NCBI GenBank assembly: GCA_964420995.1
Contig: CAYQUX010000016.1
Coordinates: 50,640 to 114,639, forward strand
Direction: 5' to 3'
DNA length: 64,000 bases
From: Leptolinea sp964420995
Lineage (GTDB): Bacteria; Chloroflexota; Anaerolineae; Anaerolineales; Anaerolineaceae
The translations under genes and the position numbers were made by a program. This document shows positions 34,612 to 44,140 of the stretch, one piece after another. Below the pieces are notes generated by a model. The model made no database searches. It was not told the DNA's origin and worked only from the letters and a program-made list of their open reading frames with translations. Within the stretch, counting starts at the first letter, position 1. The number at the start of each line of letters is the position of its first letter.

Positions 34612-37125
34612 TTACTTGGCTTTCGCGGGAGACTGTCCAATCGCCAGGTCTTCCTGGGTGATGCGCGCGAGGGATACGGCCAATTGTCCTTTGGTCAGAT
34701 TGATGATATGCACACCGCGGCTGGCGCGGCCCAGTGAGCCGATATCTTTGACCTTCAGACGCAGCATAACGCCGCCGCTTGTCATGATGGTCACTTCGTC
34801 AGTCTCCTGCACCATACGGGCAGATACGATCAGCCCTGTTTTCCCGAGGGCTTTTTCGTCAATGGTCAAGACACCACCGGTGGCGCGGCCTTTGGTCGGG
34901 TAGCTCTTGATGGGTGTGCGTTTGCCATATCCGAGTTCGGTCAGAGTAAGCAGGAAGCCATTCGGTTCGACGACTTCCATGGATGTAACCCGATCGCCTT
35001 CCGCCAGGCTGATACCCGCCACACCGGCAGCCGGCCGTCCCATGGCGCGGATGACGGACTCTTTGATTCGAAGAGCCTTCCCCATCCTGGTCACCATGAT
35101 GATCTCATCGTTCCCGCTGGTCAAACGCACCCAGCCAAGCTGGTCGCCTTTCTCCAGACCCATGGCGATCAGGCCGGAGGGGCGTACAGACGCGAATTCA
35201 GAGAGAACCACGCGTTTGATCTTGCCGTTGACCGTGGCCATGGTGAAATATTCGGCTTTATCGAAGTCCGGCACGGCGACGGCCGTGGTGATCTTCTCAT
35301 CCGTGCTGATGGAAAGGATATTCTGAATGGGAATGCCCTTATCGGTGCGGTTGGCATCCGGGAACTGGTAGGCTTTTTCTGAATAGACCTTACCCTGATC
35401 GGAAAAGAACAGGATGGTATTGATACTGCGCGCCGGGATGAGCATGGCAATCTCATCCTCATCCTTCATGCCCTGGCCGGAAACACCGCGGCCGCCGCGC
35501 GCCTGGGTTTTATACTGGCTGGTTTGCGTGCGTTTGACGTATCCGCGCTGAGTGATGCTGATCAGAACAGGCACGTCCGCCTGCAGGTCTTCTTCGTCAA
35601 GTTTTTCTGACGCGTCGTGGGCAATGCGTGTGCGGCGTTCGTCACCGTATTTATCCCCGATCTGCTTCAGGTCATCTTCAATGACTTTCAAAATCTTGCG
35701 CGGATTGGCCAGCAAGTCTTCCAGGTAGGCAATGAGGGTTTTAACCTCTTTTGCCTCTTTTTCGATCTTTTCACGTTCCAAGGCTGCCAGACGGCGCAAT
35801 TGCATGTCCAGAATGGCCTGCGCCTGGATCTCGGTCAGCTTGAACTTTGTCATGAGGCGCGTCTTGGCTACATCGGCATCCGGTGACTTTCGGATGGTGG
35901 CGATGACTTCATCCAGGTTGGCCAGAGCGATAAGCAAGCCCTCCAGGATGTGCATGCGCGCGCGGGCTTTATCCAGTTCATATTGGGAACGGCGGGTAAT
36001 GACCGTTTTACGGTGTTCAATGAAAATCTGCAAAGTACGCTTGAGCGACAGGGTGCGCGGTTCGCCGTCCACCAGCGCCAGCAACTGAACACCAAAGGTG
36101 GATTGCAGCGGGGTGTATTTGTATAGCTGATTCAGAACCTTGCGGGGTTCAGCGCCGCGTTTCAGTTCGATGACAATACTCATACCGCGGCGGTCGGATT
36201 CATCGCGCAGGTCGGTAATGGAATCAATACGGCCTTCACGTACCAGTTCGGCGATGCGTTCGATCAGTCCGGTCTTGTTCACCATGTACGGAATTTCCGT
36301 GATGACGATGGCGAACCGGCCGCCGCGAATCTCTTCAATATGTGCCAGCCCGCGGATCACCAGACGCCCGCGGCCGGTGGAGTAAGCCTGCCGGATGCCT
36401 TCCGTGCCTACAATCACACCGCCGGTCGGAAAATCCGGTCCGGGTAATAATTCCATCAACTTATCGGGAGTGATTTTTTCGATGGACTCGTAATGCCCGA
36501 TCATATAGGTGATGGTTTTGACCAGTTCCCGCAGGTTGTGCGGCGGGATATTGGTGGCCATGCCAACCGCGATGCCTGAAGACCCGTTCAATAACAGGTT
36601 GGGAAGGCGTGAGGGCAGAACCGTGGGCTCTTTTAATGTGCCATCAAAATTGTCAACGAAATCGACCGTGTTCTTCTCAATATCCAGCAGCATTTCTTCG
36701 GCCAGCAGCCCGAGACGGGCTTCGGTGTAACGCATGGCTGCCGGAGAGTCACCGTCAATGGAACCAAAGTTGCCCTGCCCGTCAACCAGTGGGTAGCGCA
36801 TGGAAAAGTCCTGGGCCATGCGAGCCATGGAATCGTAGACGGCAGAATCGCCGTGGGGATGATATTTACCCAGAACTTCACCGACGATACGGGCGGATTT
36901 CTTATAGGGTGAGTTGTGGTGATTGGCCAGTCCAAGCATGCCGTACAGGATGCGGCGGTGCACCGGCTTCAATCCGTCGCGGGCATCGGGAAGGGCGCGC
37001 GCGACGATCACGCTCATGGCGTAATCCAGGTAGGCGGAACGCATTTCATGATCGATATCCACGATCGGATTAGCGTTAACAGGTTCTTCTTCAGGAATGG
37101 GATTTTCGGATGTTTTCGGAGTCAT
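34612..37125 (-). CDS. gyrA: DNA gyrase subunit A
   Basis: 837 residues. The catalytic tyrosine is in AAMRYTEARL, preceded by QGNFGSIDGDSPAA; the N-terminal ARALPDARDGLKPVHRRILYGM is diagnostic. The C-terminal beta-pinwheel contains the GyrA box in the form QARGGRG (near residue 538), with Ala where most gyrases have Arg, Lys or similar. Presence of a GyrA box marks it as gyrase rather than ParC. gyrB is not adjacent. The start lies 11 nt after a TATAAT and lacks a Shine-Dalgarno, so the 5' leader would be only a few bases. Confidence 0.95.
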   Translation of the reverse strand: MTPKTSENPIPEEEPVNANPIVDIDHEMRSAYLDYAMSVIVARALPDARDGLKPVHRRILYGMLGLANHHNSPYKKSARIVGEVLGKYHPHGDSAVYDSMARMAQDFSMRYPLVDGQGNFGSIDGDSPAAMRYTEARLGLLAEEMLLDIEKNTVDFVDNFDGTLKEPTVLPSRLPNLLLNGSSGIAVGMATNIPPHNLRELVKTITYMIGHYESIEKITPDKLMELLPGPDFPTGGVIVGTEGIRQAYSTGRGRLVIRGLAHIEEIRGGRFAIVITEIPYMVNKTGLIERIAELVREGRIDSITDLRDESDRRGMSIVIELKRGAEPRKVLNQLYKYTPLQSTFGVQLLALVDGEPRTLSLKRTLQIFIEHRKTVITRRSQYELDKARARMHILEGLLIALANLDEVIATIRKSPDADVAKTRLMTKFKLTEIQAQAILDMQLRRLAALEREKIEKEAKEVKTLIAYLEDLLANPRKILKVIEDDLKQIGDKYGDERRTRIAHDASEKLDEEDLQADVPVLISITQRGYVKRTQTSQYKTQARGGRGVSGQGMKDEDEIAMLIPARSINTILFFSDQGKVYSEKAYQFPDANRTDKGIPIQNILSISTDEKITTAVAVPDFDKAEYFTMATVNGKIKRVVLSEFASVRPSGLIAMGLEKGDQLGWVRLTSGNDEIIMVTRMGKALRIKESVIRAMGRPAAGVAGISLAEGDRVTSMEVVEPNGFLLTLTELGYGKRTPIKSYPTKGRATGGVLTIDEKALGKTGLIVSARMVQETDEVTIMTSGGVMLRLKVKDIGSLGRASRGVHIINLTKGQLAVSLARITQEDLAIGQSPAKAK

Positions 37126-37136
37126 AGTCGTGCTGA

Positions 37137-37142
37137 ATTATA
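37137..37142 (-). promoter_or_regulatory. -10 box of gyrA
   Basis: Minus-strand TATAAT 11 nt before the gyrA ATG; implies a very short 5' leader. Confidence 0.5.
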
Positions 37143-37233
37143 CCGCACTGAACTCCCTGTGAACTGCGTATAGCATTACTTCATTCGGGAAGGGATGAAC
37201 CTGTCCAGAGCCAGGGTTTCTTCCTACTTGTTT

Positions 37234-37921
37234 ATGATTGGAGTGGCATCGGGAAGGACGGCCATTCGACTGTACAGGTGGCAAGAATTGATACTCAAAT
37301 AACTCTTATCCTGGCGGTGGATCGCACTGGCCGGTTACCTTATTTCACACAACCCTTTAGGCTCCTATTTGAAGGTGATTCGGGTAGGTACTTCAGTGGA
37401 AGGCACAATCTGGCTGGCGGGCGTGGCTATATCGCGGAAGGCGAAATATTTATTATATTGATGTTGTCTGGATTGCTGCTTCTTTCCATAATGATCCCGA
37501 CCATTATCCACCTGACTGCTCTGCGGAACTCATCCTATGATTCGTATCAGACTCTCTCAACACGGGTTACCCATGACGACCGTCTGATCGCTTATCTACG
37601 GGAGCATCCGTTGAGCGAAGATGTCCCGATTGTTACCAATTGCCTGGATTGCCTAAACTATTCTCTGCATATCTTGAATCCGTTATATTTCAACGATGAA
37701 GCCTATTCGCACCCGTTCCTGAAGATTACCAGATCGCCTTTTTATTTGATTCTCTTTCCAACGCGTGGCTTCCATATGGAACATCGCCCGCCGAGTGGGG
37801 TATCAACGCAGACGCATCCGCGATTGGTTCAACCCTGGAAAGAATATCCGGAAGAATGTTTACCAGCACGGCTGTCGAATCCAACGCTGATGGAGTATTG
37901 ATTTCCATAACTCCCGGATAA
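37234..37921 (+). pseudogene. Decayed membrane-protein gene (probably the C-terminal part of a GT-C enzyme)
   Basis: The 854-nt gap between gyrA and the next gene holds protein-like sequence that changes frame. From ATG 37234 one frame reads MIGVASGRTAIRLYRW..., has a TAA at 37300, and continues SWRWIALAGYLISHNPLGS to about 37440. A second frame then encodes a membrane helix (FIILMLSGLLLLSIMIPTI) and a hydrophilic domain (YDSYQTLSTRV, LREHPLSEDVPIVTN) to about 37715. A third frame continues PEDYQIAFLFDSLSNAW... to TAA 37921. At least one nonsense and two frameshift lesions fit a pseudogene; sequencing error is the alternative. The layout of a last helix plus extracytoplasmic tail resembles GT-C proteins. 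37126-37233 shows nothing further. Confidence 0.6.
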
Positions 37922-37979
37922 TCCCGGACGGGCCTTACACAAAACCTCCATACCGGATCCAGTAAGAATAGAGTTAATC

Positions 37980-39905
37980 TTAGAAATTGAAAAAAGCCGA
38001 GATGATCATGATGATGACGGAGAACAGTATCTGGACGACAAACAACCCGGCGAGAATGTAGGCCAATGCAGTTATCCCCGAATTGACAGGGGTGGCAGGG
38101 ATGGCCTGGTTTTCCGCCATCAGGCGGATGAGTCGGGCAGTTTCTTTGGCCGAATCAAACCGTGACCGCCTGATCGTTTCCTGAATGACCCAATCCTCTT
38201 TCAAGTCAGGAATAATGATTCGTTTCCCTGTAAAGGCATCCATGTTCGCGGCTGCCGGATTGTTAATCAACAAACTGGCAGGGATGACAAGAGCTTTGAA
38301 CACGGTCAGGTCAATCGATGACAGGGATTCCATCGTCAACTCCGTTATCGGAATGTTGGGCGCGATGCGTTTGAGGGTGTCATTAATGGCTTCAACATAA
38401 ACCATTTCCCCGAAAGTGATGATCCCAACAGGAAACTCTTTATGCTGGTCAGCCAGTGCCGCCTGGGAAGCTTTCCCATCGCCCCGCAAGGCCAGTAAAT
38501 GATAGACCAACCAGACAATAATGATGCCCATGGTTTTTGAATCATGCAGGAAATCATCCAGCATGTTCCCGGGATTCTCGACTGTCACACGGCTGATGAG
38601 GTTGTACAGCAGCATGCCGGCGGAGGCCATCAGACCAACGACAAGCGCGAACAAGGCAAGGTAGAGGTAGCTTTTGCGAATGATTGATCTTCGGGCGTGA
38701 TCTCCGGTCTCGTTGGTCAATGCCGCTTCAACCTGCATGGCCGGCCAGTTGCGCAGCCAGACAGGCAGGCCGATGATCAGCATGGCCAGCGAGTTGCTGA
38801 TTGAATCGGAATAAGAGGCCAACCCGGTGGATTGCCCGATCATCTGATCGATTAAAACACCGAAGAGTTGCTGACAGGCGAAGAAAACGGATAAATTTCC
38901 CAGAAGTGCAAGGATATAAAAATAGAACCGCCGCAGGGCTGCTTTACGAAGCAGGTCATTTACATGGTCAATGGTCTGATTCCAGGCCCGTCCGAAGTAC
39001 GCCCAGATGACTGCCATGGGAATCGCCAGTGCCAGTGTGGAGCTCAACCGGTTGAACAGGTCGCCGATGGTGATCGCTTCACGGTCAAGCAGAACGCGCA
39101 GGATAACCGCGATCACCCAACCCGCGCTCGTCAGCGAAAAAATCACCCCGCCAAGGGTGAGCAGATAGAGGACCACCAACCGGAAAATCGACCCATATTC
39201 CTCTGGATCATCAAGTGATTTCTGAATGACCTGCCAGTTAAATACCCACAAAGGGGCGGCAACCAGCAGTATGGCTAACCCGTTGGCTAAATTTTCACGC
39301 GTGGGATTGCCAAAACCGGTGGGGGAAAAGAAGATGAATTGCAGAATGAAAACCACGGCAAACACAAACAAGACGAGGCTGTACAGCATCCAGATGTAAC
39401 GGAAAAGACGTCGCGTGCCGGGGAGGTCAGCACCCGGTATGTTGGCAGCCCATTCTCCCTTAAGAACACTTTGGAAATAGTAGAAAGTAATGGATAGAAC
39501 CACAATGGCGATCAGATTATCCTGAACGGTTTGTTGTGACCCCAGGAACGCGAACGTGTTGTCCAGTTCGAATATGGGAAGTAATACACGATTGATCAGC
39601 GCAATGACATTTTGCGCGATGGGAATGAGTGTGGCCAGATAGGTGCCATACAGAAAGAACTCCCGCAACCGGCTGGCTCGCTCATCGGTGTCTTTCATTG
39701 CCTCCCGTTGAATGAATAGCCAGTGGAACAGGAACATGGGCAGGCCAACGATCAGGAAGGCCAACCCGCCGGCGATTTGATCGCCAATGTTGTTCAATGT
39801 GGCCAGATCGAACACTGTTCGCGCCAGTGTGATCACGCTCCATAGAACCACTTCAAGGCTGATGAACGCTATGAGATAAAAATAAAGGCGTCGAATGGTA
39901 CGCAT
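37980..39905 (-). CDS. Multi-pass membrane protein with DUF5671-like repeats
   Basis: 641 residues. About five related membrane modules follow each other, each a helix starting with RRLYFYLI-type sequence (RRLFRYIWMLY, RRFYFYILALL, RKSYLYLALF), a second helix, and a module ending GLPMFLFHWLFIQ, AAPLWVFNWQVIQ or GLPVWLRNWPAMQ. This matches the DUF5671 family common in Chloroflexota. The C-terminal 180 residues include a soluble segment (FPVGIITFGEMVYVEAIND) and one last membrane helix. Function unknown. A GGAG Shine-Dalgarno precedes the start; the 157-residue gene lies 30 nt upstream on the same strand. Confidence 0.72.
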   Translation of the reverse strand: MRTIRRLYFYLIAFISLEVVLWSVITLARTVFDLATLNNIGDQIAGGLAFLIVGLPMFLFHWLFIQREAMKDTDERASRLREFFLYGTYLATLIPIAQNVIALINRVLLPIFELDNTFAFLGSQQTVQDNLIAIVVLSITFYYFQSVLKGEWAANIPGADLPGTRRLFRYIWMLYSLVLFVFAVVFILQFIFFSPTGFGNPTRENLANGLAILLVAAPLWVFNWQVIQKSLDDPEEYGSIFRLVVLYLLTLGGVIFSLTSAGWVIAVILRVLLDREAITIGDLFNRLSSTLALAIPMAVIWAYFGRAWNQTIDHVNDLLRKAALRRFYFYILALLGNLSVFFACQQLFGVLIDQMIGQSTGLASYSDSISNSLAMLIIGLPVWLRNWPAMQVEAALTNETGDHARRSIIRKSYLYLALFALVVGLMASAGMLLYNLISRVTVENPGNMLDDFLHDSKTMGIIIVWLVYHLLALRGDGKASQAALADQHKEFPVGIITFGEMVYVEAINDTLKRIAPNIPITELTMESLSSIDLTVFKALVIPASLLINNPAAANMDAFTGKRIIIPDLKEDWVIQETIRRSRFDSAKETARLIRLMAENQAIPATPVNSGITALAYILAGLFVVQILFSVIIMIISAFFNF

Positions 39906-39935
39906 GGGATACTCCGTGTTATTCCGGTGTGGTTA

Positions 39936-40409
39936 TTAATACTTCTGGTTCTCGTCGTACCAGTCATACCCCCAGAATGGGTTGGGGAACCTGCGTATCT
40001 TCCAGGCATTGTTTTGTCGCACCAGGTCTACAGTCTCGTTGAAAGTGGACCTTTCTACGAAAGGTCCGCCGTAATTGCGTTGAATGATCACGGTAACAAA
40101 GGCGGAATCACCCGTAATCGAACTGGTTCCAAAGGTCAAACCGGCGCGATTATAGGATTCAAAACTGGTGATAAAGTACTCACGGAATTTCGCGAAGTCG
40201 GGTTTATTTTTACCTTCCTGCAAATATGCGTAGGCTTTCTCAAATTCCTTTTTCTGAAGGGCGAGGACATAATTCTGAATGACACCCTGGGGCGTGTCAT
40301 CTGTTGTGTAACGGGCTTCACTCCGCCGGATGAAGAACAGAGTCAACGCGATTACAACCAACACCGCGATTCCGACCAAAATTCCGATGAGAAATCGATC
40401 CTGTTTCAA
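39936..40409 (-). CDS. Membrane-anchored protein with NTF2/DUF4878-like domain
   Basis: 157 residues from a TTG with GGGAGG upstream. One N-terminal membrane helix (about 8-27), then an exported domain with DTPQGVIQNYVLALQKKEFEKAYAYL and, near the end, LVRQNNAWKIRRF, the usual pattern of DUF4878/NTF2-like modules. It may be transcribed with the DUF5671-like gene that follows. No specific role can be named. Confidence 0.6.
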   Translation of the reverse strand: MKQDRFLIGILVGIAVLVVIALTLFFIRRSEARYTTDDTPQGVIQNYVLALQKKEFEKAYAYLQEGKNKPDFAKFREYFITSFESYNRAGLTFGTSSITGDSAFVTVIIQRNYGGPFVERSTFNETVDLVRQNNAWKIRRFPNPFWGYDWYDENQKY

Positions 40410-40463
40410 ATTACCCTCCCACTTTTTTATTCAATATCAGGCAAATCACTTTTTTATTGTACA

Positions 40464-40510
40464 GATAATAAATAAACAAACCAACCCCGGGGATAAAGTC
40501 CGGGGTTGGT
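40464..40510 (-). terminator. Terminator of xpt
   Basis: Stem ACCAACCCCGG / CCGGGGTTGGT (40480-40510). Read on the minus strand it is followed by a T-rich tract (40479-40464). Confidence 0.88.
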
Positions 40511-40554
40511 CAGGCATTTCAGAAAATTTACATGCACTGGAGAGCTTGCAGGAG

Positions 40555-41127
40555 TTAATCCCGGAAGATGATCTGACCGTTTTCCATGGATTCGATACAA
40601 ACCAGGGATACGACCGGAACACCCAGAGCTTCCAATCCCTGTCTGCCGCCTTCAAACACTTTTTCAATCAACGTGCCAATTCCGACCAGTTCAGCACCGG
40701 CAGCCTGAACCAGTCTGACCAGACCAAGGATTGTGGAACCGGATGCCAGAAAATCATCTATGATGAGCACCTTTTCACCTCGAGGCAGATAGCTCGGAGA
40801 GACGATCAGATCCACCATGTTCCCTTTGGTGTGCGAAGGCGCGACGGTGAAATACACCTGGTCAGGCATGGTGATGGGCTTATGCTTGCGCGCGTAAACC
40901 ACAGGAAGGGAAAGATGCTTGCCAGCCATCAATGCCGGAGCAATACCGGAAATCTCGGCGGTTAATATGCGGTTGGCGCCGCATTTGGCAAATTGACGCG
41001 CGAATTCAACCCCGCAGGCGTCCATGAGTTGGGGGTCCACCTGATGGTTGATGAAACTATCAACGCGCAAAATTCCATTGTCGAGGTTTTTGCCCTCTTT
41101 CATGATCCGGTCTTTTAATAACTGCAT
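40555..41127 (-). CDS. xpt: Xanthine phosphoribosyltransferase
   Basis: 190 residues, the usual size. Start MQLLKDRIMKEGKNLDNGIL and the PRPP-binding motif VLIIDDFLASGSTI are typical of Xpt. It converts xanthine and PRPP to XMP in purine salvage. AGGAGGA precedes the ATG. The leader is too short for a purine riboswitch. It has its own terminator. Confidence 0.93.
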   Translation of the reverse strand: MQLLKDRIMKEGKNLDNGILRVDSFINHQVDPQLMDACGVEFARQFAKCGANRILTAEISGIAPALMAGKHLSLPVVYARKHKPITMPDQVYFTVAPSHTKGNMVDLIVSPSYLPRGEKVLIIDDFLASGSTILGLVRLVQAAGAELVGIGTLIEKVFEGGRQGLEALGVPVVSLVCIESMENGQIIFRD

Positions 41128-41205
41128 GTTCGTCCTCCTGTCTGGTATGCTGTATTGTAATCTTCATTTTGCGGGTTGGATTAATTTTTCAATAGTCAAA
41201 CGTGT

Positions 41206-41211
41206 TAAAAT
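41206..41211 (+). promoter_or_regulatory. -10 box of maf
   Basis: TAAAAT, 9 nt before the ATG at 41221, with no Shine-Dalgarno; implies a 5' leader of a few bases. Confidence 0.4.
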
Positions 41212-41220
41212 CTTCTCAAG

Positions 41221-41886
41221 ATGTCTGAAACCCCTTTCATTATCCTGGCATCCAATTCTCCCCGCAGACAGGATCTCCTTTCACTCACCGGCTGGTATTA
41301 CGTGTCTGTTCCTGCCAATATTGATGAGACTCCCCGGGCGGGTGAATCACCGAAAAGCCACGTCTCGCGGTTGGCGGAAGAAAAAGCCCTTGCCTGCCAG
41401 ACCACACGCAAGGGATTGATCCTGGCTGCCGATACGATCGTTGTGGATGGCGAGCGTATTCTGGGGAAGCCGGTTGATCAGGCGGACGCCAGCCGTATGT
41501 TGCTGTTGTTGCGCGGCCGGGTTCATCGTGTGATGACCGCCATCGCGCTTTTTGATCGCGAAACAGGGCGCCTTGAACGCGACCTGTGTGTCACCGAAGT
41601 TCCCATGCGCCAATACACAGATGATGAGATAGCTGTTTATATAAAAAGTGGTGACCCGCTCGATAAGGCTGGGGGGTATGCCATTCAACACAGCGGTTTT
41701 CACCCGGTGGAAAATTTTAACGGGTGTTACGCCAGTGTGATGGGGTTGCCTTTATGTCATGTAAGCCGTCTTGCGGCCCGGTTCAACCTTGCTTCTTCTC
41801 CGGACATGGTGGAAGGCTGTGAGAGCATCAACCGTTATATTTGCCCGATACACAAAAAGGTGGAAAGCGGGGCGGAGGTTGGTTGA
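41221..41886 (+). CDS. Maf-family nucleotide pyrophosphatase
   Basis: 221 residues. Contains LASNSPRRQDLLSL, LAADTIVVDGERILGKP and the C-terminal GGYAIQHSGFHPVENFNGCYASVMGLP, all conserved in Maf. The family hydrolyses non-canonical or modified nucleoside triphosphates, dTTP/UTP or m7GTP according to subgroup. The C-terminus is about 25 residues longer than usual, with two Cys. It ends 4 nt before the penicillin-binding protein start. Confidence 0.92.
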   Translation: MSETPFIILASNSPRRQDLLSLTGWYYVSVPANIDETPRAGESPKSHVSRLAEEKALACQTTRKGLILAADTIVVDGERILGKPVDQADASRMLLLLRGRVHRVMTAIALFDRETGRLERDLCVTEVPMRQYTDDEIAVYIKSGDPLDKAGGYAIQHSGFHPVENFNGCYASVMGLPLCHVSRLAARFNLASSPDMVEGCESINRYICPIHKKVESGAEVG

Positions 41887-41890
41887 CTCT

Positions 41891-44140
41891 GTGAAACGCG
41901 TTCACCTTCGGTTGCGAAAGTTCGTCTTATGCCTGAGCGTTGTGATCATATTGATCACCTCATGTACTCCGGTATCATTTGCGCCAGAGAACCTGGGAGT
42001 GGTAATCCCCACCCGGTTGCCTTCCACAAATTCGGTTGATGCCCAGGCTACCGTAACCCGATTCCTGGAGGCCTGGCAGGCGAAAGATTACGACCGGATG
42101 TACAGCCTGATCACGTCTGTCAGCCGGGATGCCATCTCTCGGGATGATTTTGAAAGGAAATATCGCGATACTGCTCAGAATCTGGGATTTGAAAGCCTGA
42201 CTGCCTCCATCCTTTCCGTCATGCCCGGAAATCCGATGACCCAGGTGAACACACATGTTGTGTACAAAACCACGGTTTTTGGCGAACTCAGCCGGGATAT
42301 TCTGATGAATGTCACCCGGGAGGATAATGACTGGCGAATTCAATGGGAAGATGGCTTGATCCTGCCGGAATTGCACGGCGGGAACTGGTTGACTTCTGAA
42401 TTTGAATCCTCCGGCCGGGGGGATATCTATGACCGCAATGGTGAGTCCATTGCCGCGCAGATTGATGCCGTGGCCATCGGTGTGAAGCCGGACGACCTGA
42501 TCAAACCGCAAGAGGGCAACCTGTTATTGACCTTGACGAAATTAACCGGCCGTTCCAGCGAATCCATCCTGAAGCAGATCGATGCCGGTCGTGATCAGGA
42601 TTATGTCCCCATCAGCGAGGTCACCGCGCAGGCCGCGCAGAAGATGTCGGAAGAATTGAGCCTGATGAGGGGGCTGGTGATGACACCCTTCAAAGGACGC
42701 TTCTATTTTGATGAAGGCGTGGCGCCGCAAACTGTTGGTTATCTGTTAAAGATATCCCCGGAACAACTGGAAGATTACCGCCGCAAGGGGTATTCCGGCG
42801 AGGAACGGGTGGGTGCTTCCGGGCTGGAAGCCTGGGCAGAACCTCAGTTGGCCGGTATACGCGGCGGTTCGGTGTATGTGCTGGATCCCAAAGGAAACAT
42901 CTTAACCCGTCTGGCGAATTCAAAATCCAAAGCGCCGGAATATATGCACACAACACTGGATAAGAATTTGCAGGTCCAGGCACAGCGAGCCATGGCAGGT
43001 TACAACGGTGCGATTGTCATCATGGAGCGGGATAGCGGCCGGATATTGGCCATGGTTTCATCCCCAGGATATGACGCGAATCTGTTTGAAACCTCGAACT
43101 ACAATTCCCCGATATTAATGAATGCCGCGCTGAACGATCCTGATAATCGACTGTTGAATCGGGTTACTCAGGCAGCCTATCCCATGGGCTCTGTTTTCAA
43201 AATTGTCACCATGGCAGCCGCGCTGGAAAGCGGAGATTTTCGTTCAAATACCACATATGATTGCGGCTATCGTTTCACCGAACTAGCCGGTGTCACCCTG
43301 TACGATTGGACGTATACATACGGAAAGAGCCCCAGCGGAAAAATTGACCTGGTGGGCGCGTTGGTCCGTTCCTGCAACCCTTATTTCTGGCATATCGGCC
43401 TTGAAATGTTCCGAAAAGGAGACGCCAACGATATTGTGGACCACGCCTTGGGCTTTGGTCTTGGCAAGCCCACCGGTATTCGTGAGCTGGAGGAAGTAAC
43501 CGGACAGATTTTGGATCCACGAAATGAGGGTGACGCCGTTCAACTGGCTATCGGACAGGGATCCATGCTGGCCACACCACTGCAGGTGGCGGTGATGATT
43601 TCAGCCATAGGCAATGGCGGCAATTTGTACAGGCCGTTTATCGTTTCAAAATTTACAACCGCGGATGGAGCGGTGATCAATACGTATGAGCCTGAAGTGT
43701 TGAGCAAGCTGGACGAGCGGCCGGAGATCATGGATGTTATCCGGAAATCCATGCGCAAGGTGGTTACCGATGACCATGGCACCGCGCAGGCCGCGCTGGC
43801 AGGCATCAGTGTGCCAGTGTACGGAAAAACCGGGACGGCATCCACCGCGCAGGAAGAGCCCCACTCATGGTTTGCCGGTTACACAGACGGCTCGAAAGAA
43901 ACCAACAAACCGGATATTACCATTGTTGTGGTGGCGGAACACGCCGGCGAAGGTTCAATGGTTGCCGCACCCATTTTCCGGCGTGTCATGGAGATCTACT
44001 ATAACGGGCGTCCTTCAAAATTATTCCCCTGGGAATCATCGTTGTATGTGACCCGTGAAATCATCCCCACCGCCACACCCACCGGTCAGGCTGAGAAGAC
44101 CCAACCGGTAGCGACCGGAACGTTGAGTGCCACACCGTGA
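41891..44140 (+). CDS. Penicillin-binding lipoprotein (class B, MecA-like)
   Basis: 749 residues from a GTG at 41891. The signal ends in a lipobox (LITSC), then a short linker and a MecA_N/NTF2-like domain (about 50-165), the PBP dimerisation region (about 175-350) and the transpeptidase domain with SVFK (near 434), SCN (near 493) and KTGTA (near 645). It crosslinks peptidoglycan. Ends with a Thr/Pro-rich tail. Class B penicillin-binding proteins normally have a membrane helix; here lipid anchoring is predicted. rsgA overlaps its end. Confidence 0.9.
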   Translation: MKRVHLRLRKFVLCLSVVIILITSCTPVSFAPENLGVVIPTRLPSTNSVDAQATVTRFLEAWQAKDYDRMYSLITSVSRDAISRDDFERKYRDTAQNLGFESLTASILSVMPGNPMTQVNTHVVYKTTVFGELSRDILMNVTREDNDWRIQWEDGLILPELHGGNWLTSEFESSGRGDIYDRNGESIAAQIDAVAIGVKPDDLIKPQEGNLLLTLTKLTGRSSESILKQIDAGRDQDYVPISEVTAQAAQKMSEELSLMRGLVMTPFKGRFYFDEGVAPQTVGYLLKISPEQLEDYRRKGYSGEERVGASGLEAWAEPQLAGIRGGSVYVLDPKGNILTRLANSKSKAPEYMHTTLDKNLQVQAQRAMAGYNGAIVIMERDSGRILAMVSSPGYDANLFETSNYNSPILMNAALNDPDNRLLNRVTQAAYPMGSVFKIVTMAAALESGDFRSNTTYDCGYRFTELAGVTLYDWTYTYGKSPSGKIDLVGALVRSCNPYFWHIGLEMFRKGDANDIVDHALGFGLGKPTGIRELEEVTGQILDPRNEGDAVQLAIGQGSMLATPLQVAVMISAIGNGGNLYRPFIVSKFTTADGAVINTYEPEVLSKLDERPEIMDVIRKSMRKVVTDDHGTAQAALAGISVPVYGKTGTASTAQEEPHSWFAGYTDGSKETNKPDITIVVVAEHAGEGSMVAAPIFRRVMEIYYNGRPSKLFPWESSLYVTREIIPTATPTGQAEKTQPVATGTLSATP

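Noticed and set aside
41128..41220. Purine riboswitch upstream of xpt
   Set aside because: The leader is under 100 nt, is shared with the divergent maf promoter and shows no purine aptamer core.
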